From: Streptomyces hygroscopicus
GTDB taxonomy: Bacteria; Actinomycetota; Actinomycetes; Streptomycetales; Streptomycetaceae
Assembly (NCBI RefSeq): GCF_026168105.1
Contig: NZ_LBMW01000001.1
Location: forward strand, 248,001-312,000
Reading direction: 5' to 3'
DNA length: 64,000 bases
Position numbers and translations under genes: made by a program. Shown in pieces: positions 35,613 through 44,826 of the stretch. The first letter of the stretch is position 1; every line of letters starts with the position of its first letter. The notes beneath the pieces are model-generated. The model was not told the origin of the DNA and searched no databases. It saw only the letters and a list, made by a program, of their open reading frames with translations.

Positions 35613-36923
35613 TCAACTCACCAGCGCCAGCCAGGCATGGGGGCCGACGATGCCGTCGGGGGTGAGGTGGTTGCGGGTCTGGAAGGCAACGACAGCGTTA
35701 CGGGTACCGATGCCGAAGTGTCCGTCGACCGGCAGCCGAGCGCCATGGGCGTTGAGTTCGGCCTGCACCGCCTCGACGGCCGGGCCCCGGTCGCCTTCCC
35801 CGACGGTTGTGATGAGTGCTTGCCAGGTCTTGGAGCCGACAATGCCGTCGGCGGTGAGGTGGTTCTGGGTCTGGAAGGCGACAACAGCATCGCGGGTACC
35901 GATGCCGAAGTGTCCGTCGACCGGCAGCCGAGCGCCGTGGGCATTGAGCAGGTACTGAACGGTCGCCACCTGCCGACCGCCATACCCCTGCTGGATGACC
36001 GGCCATGCGGTGGCCGGTGGCGGTGGGGGCGGCGTATAGGTGCCCTTGGCCGCGAAGTTCTGCAGATCCCGTGCCGTGCCGTTGAACAGGTCCTGGTCGC
36101 CGGGAAAGGTTCCGGAGTCGGAGGTCTGCCAGATCGCGTACGTGGACCAGCCGTTCGGCAGTGGATGCGGGGTGCCGGTGTAGCTGCCGATCCAGAGCAG
36201 GTTGGTGGCGGCGAAGGCGGAGGAGTTGCCGGTGCACTGCGACCACCATGACTCGTTGGTGTTGATCACCGGGTGACGGCCGGTGCGCGCTCGATACTCC
36301 TCGTCGAACGACGCGATCCATTGCACCGTCGCGCCGGGACCGACCCCGTAGCAGGTGGGCAGGCCCGGGGTGGGCTCGACGTCCAGGACGCCGGGCAGGG
36401 TCTTGCCGTCGGGCCGCCAGGCGCCTCCGTGGTCCAGGAAGTAGTCGGCTTGGGCGCGACCGGAGGACTTGTCCGGTCTGGCGAAATGATAGGCACCGCG
36501 TTTCAGACCGACTCCAGCCGCTCCGTCGTACTGCTGTGAGAAACGGGAACTGATGTAGGAGGTGCCTTCGGTCGCTTTGATGTAGGCGAAGGAGGCCCCG
36601 TTGGCGGCGACCGAGGGCCAGTCGACGCTTTCCTGATAGGCGCTGACGTCGAGCCCGCGCACAGGAGCGGCGCCGGTCTGCCGCGTCGTCGGTGCGCCGA
36701 CCCGGTCGACGCTGCCCCCGCGGCGGGCGAGGCCATCGGTCCGCGCGCGTACGACATCGGAGGTCGTCGTCGCGGACGCAAAGGCCGGTGCGGCGAGCAG
36801 AGCGCCGACGGCTGTCACGGCGGTGACGGCGGTCACGGCGCCCAGGGCGGAGGCACGCATACGGCGTTTCGCACCTCGCGACCTCTTCAACCGCCGTGGG
36901 GGATTTTTCGGATTCTGATCCAT
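35613..36923 (-). CDS. Secreted GH25 lysozyme with two peptidoglycan-binding domains
   Basis: ATG 36923 has AAAGGAAA; 436 aa. Signal region AVTAVTAVTAVGALLAAPAF. GH25 domain: GLDVSAYQESVDWPSVAANG (first catalytic Asp), FAYIKATEGTSY, GAYHFARPD, and LPGVLDVEPTPGL (second acid pair). After a proline-rich linker come two PG_binding_1 repeats with the shared segment NAHGARLPVDGHFGIGTR. It cleaves beta-1,4-muramic acid bonds in peptidoglycan outside the cell. The two binding repeats are nearly identical in DNA, which marks a recent duplication. Confidence 0.93.
   Translation of the reverse strand: MDQNPKNPPRRLKRSRGAKRRMRASALGAVTAVTAVTAVGALLAAPAFASATTTSDVVRARTDGLARRGGSVDRVGAPTTRQTGAAPVRGLDVSAYQESVDWPSVAANGASFAYIKATEGTSYISSRFSQQYDGAAGVGLKRGAYHFARPDKSSGRAQADYFLDHGGAWRPDGKTLPGVLDVEPTPGLPTCYGVGPGATVQWIASFDEEYRARTGRHPVINTNESWWSQCTGNSSAFAATNLLWIGSYTGTPHPLPNGWSTYAIWQTSDSGTFPGDQDLFNGTARDLQNFAAKGTYTPPPPPPATAWPVIQQGYGGRQVATVQYLLNAHGARLPVDGHFGIGTRDAVVAFQTQNHLTADGIVGSKTWQALITTVGEGDRGPAVEAVQAELNAHGARLPVDGHFGIGTRNAVVAFQTRNHLTPDGIVGPHAWLALVS
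35702..35936 (-). repeat. Near-identical duplicated peptidoglycan-binding modules
   Basis: A 43-bp identical block at 35702-35744 recurs at 35894-35936, offset by 192 bp (64 codons). The surrounding module sequence is also nearly the same. It is an in-gene duplication subject to recombination or gene conversion. Confidence 0.85.
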
Positions 36924-37090
36924 ACGTGAATTTCCTTTCGATTCCTTGTCGGCTTCAGCGGTGCCTTTTCGCCATTCCGCCGCCGCAGTCGCGCAGCAGC
37001 CGTGAAAGGGCTCCCTCGCGTCTGCATCCGGAGCGCGGCCGACGGCACCCCCGTCGCCGTCGGCCGCTGACCTCGGTTCTACGGCAACGG

Positions 37091-37138
37091 TGTTGTCCGG
37101 TTTCGGCTTGTGGACGCCGGACAACAGAATCCGGACAA
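37091..37138. promoter_or_regulatory. Three-box TTGTCCGG element between lysozyme and WD40-STAND genes
   Basis: TTGTCCGG (37093-37100) and CCGGACAA (37117-37124) form a 10-bp inverted repeat (TGTTGTCCGG/CCGGACAACA) with a 16-nt gap. A third CCGGACAA follows at 37131-37138. Read on the minus strand (toward the lysozyme), box starts are 0, 14 and 38, almost the spacing seen before the SARP gene (0, 14, 39). It is 42 nt before the WD40 gene and 170 nt before the lysozyme gene. Confidence 0.65.
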
Positions 37139-37180
37139 TGAATCGCCAGATGCTGCGAGCACTCACGGGGAGGGATTCAA

Positions 37181-40100
37181 GTGCCGCGCAGGGAAAAACC
37201 TTTGGAAGACAGCACCAGTCCGTTGGTGCGCTTTGCTGCCGACCTGCGGGCCTTACGTGAGAAGGCGGGAAGCCCGCCCTATCGGCAACTGGCCCAGGAG
37301 GCCCACTACTCGTCCACGACGCTCGCGGACGCCGCGGGGGGCCGCAAACTGCCCACCCTCGCCGTGGCCCTGGCCTATGTTCGAGCGTGCGGCGGCGATC
37401 CGGGCGAGTGGCAGACGCGCTGGCACACGGTCGCCGCCGAACTGGCCGCCGAACTGGCCGTCACGCAAAGAGGCGAACCGGGCCTCGACACGGAGGACGA
37501 CAAGGACTGCCCCTACGTCGGGCTCACCGCGTTCCAGCCTCAGGACGCCGCCCGGTTCTTCGGCCGGGACAGGCTCACCAACGACCTGACGGCCCGGGTC
37601 CGCTCCCAGCGTTTCGTCGCGGTCTTCGGCGCCTCGGGATCGGGCAAGTCCTCACTGCTGCGGGCCGGGCTGCTGCCAAGGGTTCACAACGGCGAAGAGC
37701 GGGGCACCGCCGGGTGGCCCACCCTGTTGTTCACGCCCGGCTCCCACCCGTTGGAGGAGTGCGCCGCGCAGTTGGCCGCGCTGACGGGGGGATCGGCCAC
37801 CGCGCTGCACGACGAACTGGACAGTGAGCCCCGGGCGCTCCACCTCACCGCTCTGCAGGCGCTGGCCGACCGGGGCGCCGACAGTGAACTGCTGGTGATC
37901 GTCGACCAGTTCGAGGAGGTCTTCACCCTCTGCGCGAGTGCCCGGGAGCGCGGCCGGTTCATCGATGCCCTGGTCACAGCGTGCCAGGCCGCCAACAGCC
38001 GGACCCGCGTCGTGCTCGGAGTGCGCGCCGACTTCTACGCCCGCTGTGCGGAGCACCCCAAGCTCGTCGAGGTCCTGCGCGACGCACCCTTCCTCGTTGG
38101 TGCCATGACCACCGACGAACTGCGCCAGGCCATCAACAAGCCCGCAGTCCATGCCGGTTGCACGGTGGAAGGAGCACTGCTCGCCCGTGTCGTCGCCGAC
38201 GCCACCGGCCAGGCCAACGCACTCCCCCTGGTCTCCCACGCCCTGCGCGAGACCTGGCGCCGCCGCCGCGGCAACACCCTGACCCTGGGCGGCTACGAGG
38301 CGGCGGGCGGCATTCAGCATGCCCTCGCCCACAGTGCGGAAGCCGTCCACACCCAGCTGAGCCCGCCGCAGCGTCAGCTGCTGCGCTGGATCTTCCTACG
38401 GCTGGTCGCCCTCGGCGAAGGCACGGACGACACCAAGCGCCGCGTCCCCCGCACCGACCTCTTGACCGCCGATCCCGAGACCGGCGCGGTGCTGGACGCG
38501 CTGGCCGAGGCCCGCCTCGTCACGCTGGACACCGACACCGTGGAGATCACCCATGAGGCGCTGCTCCAGGCGTGGCCCCGATTACGCGGCTGGCTCAACG
38601 AAGACCGCGCCGGACTGCTCGTCCACCAGCAGCTTTCTTCCGCTGCCGCCACATGGGAACGCGAGGGGCACGACCCCGGCCTGCTCTACCGGGGCGGCCG
38701 ACTGGCCGCAGCCCGCGAATGGGCCGAACGACACCGCGGCGACGCCGTGTTGAGCGGCCGCGTCAGCGCGTTCCTGACGGCGTCGAGCCGGCATGAGCGA
38801 CGAGCGGTCACCGTCCGTCGTGCCGCTGTCGCCGTCCTCGCCGTGCTGGCGGTACTCGCCTCGGCAACCGCCGTGATCGCCTTCCAGCAGCGCGCCACCG
38901 CACAGGCGGAGCGCAACCGTGCCGTGTCCCAGCAGATCATGGCCGAAGCGGACCAGGTCCGGGGCAGCGACCCCTCACTCGCCGCCCAACTGGACCTCGG
39001 GGCCTACCGGCTGGAGCCTGCACCGCAGGCGTCCACCTCTTTGCTCAACGCCCGCAATCTGCCCCTGTCACACCCACTGAGCGGTCACACCAAGGCGGTC
39101 TACGCCGTGGCCTTCAGTCCCGACGGCCGCACCCTGGCCACCGGCGCCGGCGACAAGACGATCCGGCTGTGGGACATGCGCGATCCAACTCACCCGAAAC
39201 CGATGGGCAAACCGCTGGTCGGCCACACCGACTGGGTCTACTGGCTCCAGTTCAGCCCGGACGGCCACACTCTCGCCAGCGCGGCCCGCGACCGCACCGT
39301 CCGGCTGTGGGACGTGCGGGACCCCGCGCACCCCAAGCCCTGGGGCAAACCGCTGACCGGCCACTCCAGCTATGTCTTCTCCGTGTCCTTCAGCCCCGAC
39401 GGCCGTACCCTGGCCACCGCGAGCCACGACCGGACGGTGCGGCTGTGGGACGTGGCCGATCCCGCTCACCCCGCGCCCCTCGCCCATCCACTCATCGGCC
39501 ACACCGACTCCGTCGCCTCCGCGGCCTACAGCCCCGACGGCCGCACGGTGGCCAGCGCCGGACACGACCACACCATCCGCCTGTGGAACGTCACCGACCG
39601 GGCGCACCCGACCCTGTGGCGGCCGCCCCTGACCGGGCACACCGATGTCGTCTACGCCGTGGCCTTCAGCCCCGACAGCCGGATCCTGGCCAGCGTCGGC
39701 AACGACCGGACGGTGCGACTGTGGAACGTGGCCGACCCCGCACACAGCACTCCCCTCGGGCCTGCGCTGACCGGCCACACCAACACCCTTCTCACCGTGG
39801 CCTTCAGCCCCGACGGCCGTACCCTGGCCACCGGCGGCGCCGACAACACCATCCGGCTGTGGAACATGGCCGATCCCGCCCACCCCACCGCCCTCGGACA
39901 GCCCCTGGTCGGCCACACCGGCTTCGTCAACTGGATCGCCTTCAGTCCGGACAGCCACACCTTGGCCAGCGCCAGCGACGACACCACGGTGCGGGTGTGG
40001 AACCTCCCCCGAACCGCCCTGACCGGCCACACCGGCGCGGTCACCACGGTGGCGTACAGTCCCGACGGCCGCACCCTGGCCAGCGGCGGCGCCGATGGCA

Positions 40101-41071
40101 CGGTCCGGCTGTGGAACGCCCGCGATGCGGCCCACGCCATGCCTCTGGGACCACCCCTCACCGTTCCCACCGGCGCCGTCAACACCATCGCGTTCAGCCC
40201 CGAGGGCCACGTCCTCGCCGCTGTCGGGGACGACCACACGCTACGACTGTGGAGCGCCGGCGACCCGGCCCACCCCAAGGAACTGGCCTCGGTGCCCACC
40301 GGGGACACCGACCCGTCGCACACCTTGGCGTTCAGCCCCACCGGGCACCTCCTCGCCACGGACGGGCCCGAGCACGCGCTGCGCCTGTGGGACGTCCACG
40401 ACCCCGCGAACCCCACAGCGGTCGGCAGACCGCTGACCGGGGCGATCAGCCCCACCCACTGGGCAGGCTTCGGCCCGGACGGCCGCACCCTGGCCGGCGT
40501 CAGCGCGGACGACAAGGTACGGCTGTGGGACGTCAGCAGCCTCACGCACGCCCAGCCCGTCTCGGTGATCACCACCGGCGACACCGGAGGGATCTTCTGG
40601 GGCGCCTTCGACCCGGCCGGGCACATCCTGGCCACCGCAGGCGCCGACCACACGGTCAGGCTCTTCGATGTGCGCGATCCGGCTGCTCCCCGGGCGCTGG
40701 GTGAGCCGTTGAGCGGGCACACGGACTCGGTGTCGTGGGTGGGCTTCCGCCACGACGGCCGCGTCCTCGCCAGCTCGGGCCAGGACGCAACCATCCGCCT
40801 GTGGGACACCTCCGACCCCGCACACGCCGGACCGCTGGGAGGACCACTTACCGCCGACCACACCGGTGTCATCCGCGCGGCGGCCTTCGCTCCGAACGCA
40901 AGCACGCTGGCCAGCGCCGGCGACGACCACACCATCCAACTGACGGGCCTGAGCCTCGAGCAGGCGATCCGGCGCGTCTGCGCCACCACCGTCGACAACC
41001 TCACTCGCCGGCAGTGGGAGCAGTACGTGCCGGAACTGCCGTACGACCCGCCCTGCGCAGCCGAACACTGA
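37181..41071 (+). CDS. XRE-nSTAND NTPase-TM-WD40 protein (1296 aa)
   Basis: GTG 37181 follows GGGAGGGA. An N-terminal XRE-like helix-turn-helix (YRQLAQEAHYSSTTLADAAG) precedes a STAND NTPase: Walker A GASGSGKSS (150-158), Walker B LLVIVDQFEE (237-246), and the GVRADFY sensor. A transmembrane segment follows at about 548-568, then 14 WD40 repeats (about 630 on), each like GHTxxVxxVAFSPDGRTLAS, forming two seven-blade propellers. Such proteins are ATP-switched signal hubs of Streptomyces whose propellers sense partners. The role could be signalling, development or defence; this is inference from the family. Confidence 0.9.
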   Translation: MPRREKPLEDSTSPLVRFAADLRALREKAGSPPYRQLAQEAHYSSTTLADAAGGRKLPTLAVALAYVRACGGDPGEWQTRWHTVAAELAAELAVTQRGEPGLDTEDDKDCPYVGLTAFQPQDAARFFGRDRLTNDLTARVRSQRFVAVFGASGSGKSSLLRAGLLPRVHNGEERGTAGWPTLLFTPGSHPLEECAAQLAALTGGSATALHDELDSEPRALHLTALQALADRGADSELLVIVDQFEEVFTLCASARERGRFIDALVTACQAANSRTRVVLGVRADFYARCAEHPKLVEVLRDAPFLVGAMTTDELRQAINKPAVHAGCTVEGALLARVVADATGQANALPLVSHALRETWRRRRGNTLTLGGYEAAGGIQHALAHSAEAVHTQLSPPQRQLLRWIFLRLVALGEGTDDTKRRVPRTDLLTADPETGAVLDALAEARLVTLDTDTVEITHEALLQAWPRLRGWLNEDRAGLLVHQQLSSAAATWEREGHDPGLLYRGGRLAAAREWAERHRGDAVLSGRVSAFLTASSRHERRAVTVRRAAVAVLAVLAVLASATAVIAFQQRATAQAERNRAVSQQIMAEADQVRGSDPSLAAQLDLGAYRLEPAPQASTSLLNARNLPLSHPLSGHTKAVYAVAFSPDGRTLATGAGDKTIRLWDMRDPTHPKPMGKPLVGHTDWVYWLQFSPDGHTLASAARDRTVRLWDVRDPAHPKPWGKPLTGHSSYVFSVSFSPDGRTLATASHDRTVRLWDVADPAHPAPLAHPLIGHTDSVASAAYSPDGRTVASAGHDHTIRLWNVTDRAHPTLWRPPLTGHTDVVYAVAFSPDSRILASVGNDRTVRLWNVADPAHSTPLGPALTGHTNTLLTVAFSPDGRTLATGGADNTIRLWNMADPAHPTALGQPLVGHTGFVNWIAFSPDSHTLASASDDTTVRVWNLPRTALTGHTGAVTTVAYSPDGRTLASGGADGTVRLWNARDAAHAMPLGPPLTVPTGAVNTIAFSPEGHVLAAVGDDHTLRLWSAGDPAHPKELASVPTGDTDPSHTLAFSPTGHLLATDGPEHALRLWDVHDPANPTAVGRPLTGAISPTHWAGFGPDGRTLAGVSADDKVRLWDVSSLTHAQPVSVITTGDTGGIFWGAFDPAGHILATAGADHTVRLFDVRDPAAPRALGEPLSGHTDSVSWVGFRHDGRVLASSGQDATIRLWDTSDPAHAGPLGGPLTADHTGVIRAAAFAPNASTLASAGDDHTIQLTGLSLEQAIRRVCATTVDNLTRRQWEQYVPELPYDPPCAAEH

Positions 41072-41074
41072 CCG

Positions 41075-41132
41075 GCAGCCGGGGACATTGCCGCCGGAGC
41101 AGGTCCGGACACGCCCGGCCTGCCCCGGCTGC
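41075..41132 (+). terminator. Long-stem terminator after the WD40-STAND gene
   Basis: GCAGCCGGGG (41075-41084) pairs perfectly with CCCCGGCTGC (41123-41132), 3 nt after the stop codon. The 38-nt loop can form further GC pairs. Confidence 0.5.
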
Positions 41133-41387
41133 AACAACAAGCCGACGCCTGGGAGGATCAGTCGGACATCCGGCTGCGGGCTTCGCCTCCAGGCGCTCAC
41201 CAGGGCGTGCGGCCGCCGGGTGAGGGAGCCGGATTCCGGTGCATCTCCAGCGCCGCGGTCGACCGGTGAGCGTGATGTAGTGCAGACAGCGACCGGGACA
41301 CCGTCGCCGCCCACCGGACCGCGCGGCGAACGTGATGTCCGATTACCGCCAGCAGGGGGGCACCGCCCGGCGCAGACTGGAACGGTG
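41133..41387. other. Promoter region of the alkylation-repair operon
   Basis: No supported gene. It must hold the promoter of the Ada-AlkA gene. I see no clear Ada box. Confidence 0.4.
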
Positions 41388-42878
41388 ATGAACGACGACA
41401 GCATGTACGAGGCGTTGTGCAGCCGTGATGCCCGGTTCGACGGTGAGTTCTTCTTCGCCGTCTCGACCACAGGCATCTACTGCCGCCCCAGCTGTCCCGC
41501 CACCACGCCCAAGCGACACAATGTGCGCTTCTTCGCCACCGCCGCCGCTGCCCAGCACTCCGGTTTCAGAGCCTGCCGCCGCTGCCGACCCGACGCCGTG
41601 CCGGGCTCCGCTGAGTGGAATGTCCGTGCCGACGCGGTCGGCCGTGCCATGCGGCTGATCGGCGACGGCGTCGTCGATCGCGAGGGCGTGGCAGGACTGG
41701 CCGCACGCCTCGGCTACAGCGCCCGCCAGGTACAGCGGCAGCTGAACGCAGAGGTCGGCGCCGGCCCGATCGGCCTGGCCCGGGCCCAGCGGGCGCACAC
41801 CGCCCGGATCCTGCTGCAGACCACCGGCATGCGGGCGACCGAGGTCGCGTTCGCCGCGGGTTTTGCCAGCGTGCGGCAGTTCAATGACACCATCCGGGAG
41901 ATCTATGCCACCACGCCCAGCGGGTTGCGCGCGGCTGCCTCCGGGCGTCCTGCGCGCCCGGGGACGACGCCCGGTCCGGCGAACGAGGCGACCGGGGTGC
42001 CCCTCCGGCTGGCCTATCGGGGGCCGTACGCCGCCACCGAGGTCTTCGACTATCTCGCCGCACGCGCCCTCACCGGCGTCGAAGAACTCGTCGGTGCGCG
42101 AGGAACCCGCTGCTACCGGCGCACCCTGCGCCTTCCGCTCGGCACCGGTGTCGCCGAAGTCGGTGAGAAGCTCGGGAGGGGCGGCTGGCTCGAGTGCCGC
42201 CTGCATCTCAGCGATCTGCGCGACATGACGGCCGCCACCCAGCGTATGCGCCGTCTGCTGGACCTGGATGCCGATCCGTATGCCGTCGCCGAGCGTCTCG
42301 GCGCCGATGCCACGCTCGCCCCGCTGGTCGCCGCGCGCCCGGGCCTGCGCGCACCGGGCGCCGCAGACTCCCACGAGCTGGCCGCGCGAGCGGTACTCGG
42401 CCAGCAGGTCTCCGTCTCTTCCGGGCGCAGACTGGGCAACGCCCTGGTCGCCGCCTACGGTCAACCCTTCGCGGCCCCCAGCGGCGGCCTCACCCATCTC
42501 TTCCCCGACGCGGACGCCTTGGCGGAGGCGTCACTGGAGGAGCTGGGCATGCCCGAGTCACGCCGCGACACCCTGCGTACGCTCGCCGGTGCCCTCGCGT
42601 CCGGCACGATCCACCTCGATCCGGGCGCCGAGCGCGACGAGGCGGAGAAGGCTCTGCTGGATCTCCCGGGCATCGGGCCGTGGACGGCCGGCTACATCCG
42701 CATGCGGGCGCTGTGCGACCCCGACGTCCTACTCACCGGTGACGCGGCCGTCCAGGCGGGGATGCGGCACGCGGGAGCGGAGGCGGTCGACGCGGAGGCC
42801 TGGCGGCCATGGCGTACATATGCCATGCACCACTTCTGGAACGCCGCGGTCGGCCGACGCCGCGCCGCCCCCGCATGA
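41388..42878 (+). CDS. Ada-AlkA fusion: methylation sensor/activator with 3-methyladenine DNA glycosylase
   Basis: ATG 41388; 496 aa. N-terminal Ada zinc domain with Cys 32, 36, 63 and 66 (GIYCRPSCPA, RACRRCRPD); Cys 32 is the expected methylphosphotriester acceptor. An AraC helix-turn-helix follows (AARLGYSARQVQRQLNAEVG, AFAAGFASVRQFNDTIREIY). The C-terminal AlkA domain has the hairpin LDLPGIGPWTAGYIRMRAL and the acidic region DPDVLLTGDAA with the putative catalytic Asp. It senses DNA methyl damage, activates the operon and excises alkylated purines. The next three genes belong to the same response. Confidence 0.92.
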   Translation: MNDDSMYEALCSRDARFDGEFFFAVSTTGIYCRPSCPATTPKRHNVRFFATAAAAQHSGFRACRRCRPDAVPGSAEWNVRADAVGRAMRLIGDGVVDREGVAGLAARLGYSARQVQRQLNAEVGAGPIGLARAQRAHTARILLQTTGMRATEVAFAAGFASVRQFNDTIREIYATTPSGLRAAASGRPARPGTTPGPANEATGVPLRLAYRGPYAATEVFDYLAARALTGVEELVGARGTRCYRRTLRLPLGTGVAEVGEKLGRGGWLECRLHLSDLRDMTAATQRMRRLLDLDADPYAVAERLGADATLAPLVAARPGLRAPGAADSHELAARAVLGQQVSVSSGRRLGNALVAAYGQPFAAPSGGLTHLFPDADALAEASLEELGMPESRRDTLRTLAGALASGTIHLDPGAERDEAEKALLDLPGIGPWTAGYIRMRALCDPDVLLTGDAAVQAGMRHAGAEAVDAEAWRPWRTYAMHHFWNAAVGRRRAAPA

Positions 42879-42967
42879 ACTCTGCAGTCCGCCGTCCGCA
42901 TCGGTTCGCAAGGAGCGGAGTCGAAGGCGATGCACGACATGGAATCTCCGGGAAGGGAACAGGACCG

Positions 42968-43474
42968 ATGACGGTCTACACGACAACGGACAGTCCGCTG
43001 GGCGAACTCCTTCTGGTGGGCGAGGAATCGTCCGCCGCGGGGGCCGGCATCGCGCTCGCCTCGCTGTCCATGCCCGGCCAGAAGAACGGCGCCGTCGTCC
43101 AGCCCGACTGGACCGCGGACGCCGATGCGTTCACGGAGGTCATCTCCCAGTTGCGGTCCTACTTCGACAGCCGGCGGACCTCCTTCGATCTGGACTGCGT
43201 CGACGGCGGCAGCGACTTCCGTCGCCGAGTGTGGCGGGCGTTGGACGCCATCCCGTACGGCACCACTGTCACCTACGGTGACATTGCCGCACGGGTCGGT
43301 GCCTCAAGGGCCGCCGTCCGCGCGGTCGGCACGGCCATCGGCGCGAATCCGCTGCTGATCGTGCGCCCCTGCCACCGAGTGATCGGCGCCGGCGGCGCGC
43401 TCACCGGCTACGCCGGGGGTCTGGAGCGCAAACAGCAGCTGCTGGCTCTCGAAAAGTTCCACCGGCCGACCTGA
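42968..43474 (+). CDS. ogt: Methylated-DNA-protein-cysteine methyltransferase
   Basis: ATG 42968 with AGGA upstream; 168 aa. N-terminal ribonuclease-like fold, then FRRRVWRALDAIPYGTTVTY, the HTH, and the active-site IVRPCHRVIGAGG (methyl-accepting Cys in PCHR) and LTGYAGGLERKQQLLALE. It directly removes O6-methyl groups from guanine in a suicidal reaction. It lies 90 nt after the Ada-AlkA gene and is likely induced by it. Confidence 0.95.
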   Translation: MTVYTTTDSPLGELLLVGEESSAAGAGIALASLSMPGQKNGAVVQPDWTADADAFTEVISQLRSYFDSRRTSFDLDCVDGGSDFRRRVWRALDAIPYGTTVTYGDIAARVGASRAAVRAVGTAIGANPLLIVRPCHRVIGAGGALTGYAGGLERKQQLLALEKFHRPT

Positions 43475-43545
43475 CACGTCCTGCGCTCCGTGGGTCTTCG
43501 CGGGGCCCTCCGACATCCTCACCACCGGTGCAAGGAAACCTCACC

Positions 43546-44277
43546 ATGATCGAGACCATCCGCCCGGCGGGCCACGTCGCTTCCCGCGTCGCCGAAGCGG
43601 ACTGGGACGCGGTGGCCCACGAGCTCAACGAGCACGGCCACGCGCTCACCGGCAGTCTGCTCACTCCCGAGGAGTGTCACGAGATCGCCGCTCTCTACGA
43701 TGACGCCGACCGCTTCCGTACGACCGTCGACATGGCACGACACCGCTTCGGCTCGGGTCAGTACCGCTACTTCACACACGAACTCCCCGTCGTCGTACAG
43801 GAATGCCGAGAAGCCTTCTACCCGCGGCTGCTGCCGATCGCCCGCGACTGGGCCGACAAGCTGCGCATGCCCGCTCCCTGGCCCGACACGCTCGAGGATT
43901 GGCTGACGCTGTGTCATGACGCCGGGCAGGCCAAGTCTGCGCAGATTCTGCTGCGTTACGGTCCCGGCGACTGGAACGCCCTGCACCGCGATGTCTTCGG
44001 CGACATGATTTTCCCGCTCCAGGTCGTCGTCGGACTCGGCCAGCCCGGAGTCGACTTCACCGGCGGTGAGTTCCTGATGACCGAGCAACGGCCCCGCGCC
44101 CAGTCCCGGGGATCGTCCATGACCATCCCGCAGGGCCAGGGACTGGTCTTCACCACGCGCGACCGCCCCGTGGCCACCAAGCGCGGCTGGTCGAACGGGC
44201 CGATGCGGCACGGCGTGAGCACGGTCCGCTCCGGCCGACGGCACACGCTGGGCCTCGTCTTCCACGACGCGGTATGA
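43546..44277 (+). CDS. 2-oxoglutarate/Fe(II) oxygenase of the alkylation-repair operon
   Basis: ATG 43546 follows AAGGAAA; 243 aa. Iron motif LHRDVFGD (His-x-Asp) with the second His and the 2-oxoglutarate Arg in MRHGVSTVRSGRRHTLGLVF. Between them is the double-stranded beta-helix. It occupies the place of AlkB in other Ada regulons, so oxidative dealkylation of DNA or protein is plausible. It is not a close AlkB homologue by motif. Confidence 0.85.
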   Translation: MIETIRPAGHVASRVAEADWDAVAHELNEHGHALTGSLLTPEECHEIAALYDDADRFRTTVDMARHRFGSGQYRYFTHELPVVVQECREAFYPRLLPIARDWADKLRMPAPWPDTLEDWLTLCHDAGQAKSAQILLRYGPGDWNALHRDVFGDMIFPLQVVVGLGQPGVDFTGGEFLMTEQRPRAQSRGSSMTIPQGQGLVFTTRDRPVATKRGWSNGPMRHGVSTVRSGRRHTLGLVFHDAV

Positions 44278-44576
44278 GCCACCCGCACCTCGACGCGAGC
44301 GGGCACCGGCGCACGTACACTCTGATCGGCCGGGACCGGCTGCCCTTTCGCAGCAGCACCCCGGGCGCCCTCGGCGGGCACTGGCGCCTGCGTCTGTACG
44401 GACGCCTGGACTGCCCGTCGGCACGGCGCGCCATCGCTCGCGGCCACTACGTCAGGTACCGGGTCTTCTTCCGGGACGAGGCCACCGCGATCGCAGCCGG
44501 ATACCGCCCTTGCGCGGCGTGCCTGCCCGCTGAGTACGCCCGTTGGAAGGCGGACCGAGAAGGCACCCCACGATGA
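44274..44576 (+). CDS. Small Ada-type metal-binding domain protein (100 aa)
   Basis: ATG 44274 overlaps the previous stop (ATGA), so it is translationally coupled. The domain reads YGRLDCPSARRAIARGHYVR, YRVFFRDEATAIAAGYRPCA and ACLP. It matches the Ada N-terminal fold, but the second of the four zinc cysteines is replaced (only Cys in LDCP, RPC and AC remain). Standalone three-Cys versions exist in actinobacteria. It may bind methylated DNA backbone or be a decoy sensor. Confidence 0.8.
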   Translation: MSHPHLDASGHRRTYTLIGRDRLPFRSSTPGALGGHWRLRLYGRLDCPSARRAIARGHYVRYRVFFRDEATAIAAGYRPCAACLPAEYARWKADREGTPR

Positions 44577-44826
44577 TGTTTCCGACGGACCGCGCGATCT
44601 CCCACTCCCCCTGATCGGCGCCGGGGAACTGGCCGCCCACCGGGGTGACGGCGTGAGCGCACTGACCTCGACGGTCCCGCAGTGACTCCGAGGGCGACCG
44701 TGGCGTGCCGGGGAGGACCTCGGTGGCGACCACCGCGTGCGGGTGATGCAAGCGACGCTGCTCGAAGGTCCCGTTTCCGTATGTCCCCGTAAGCTTCGTC
44801 GAGGTTCTGAACAGGGGGAGGCATCA

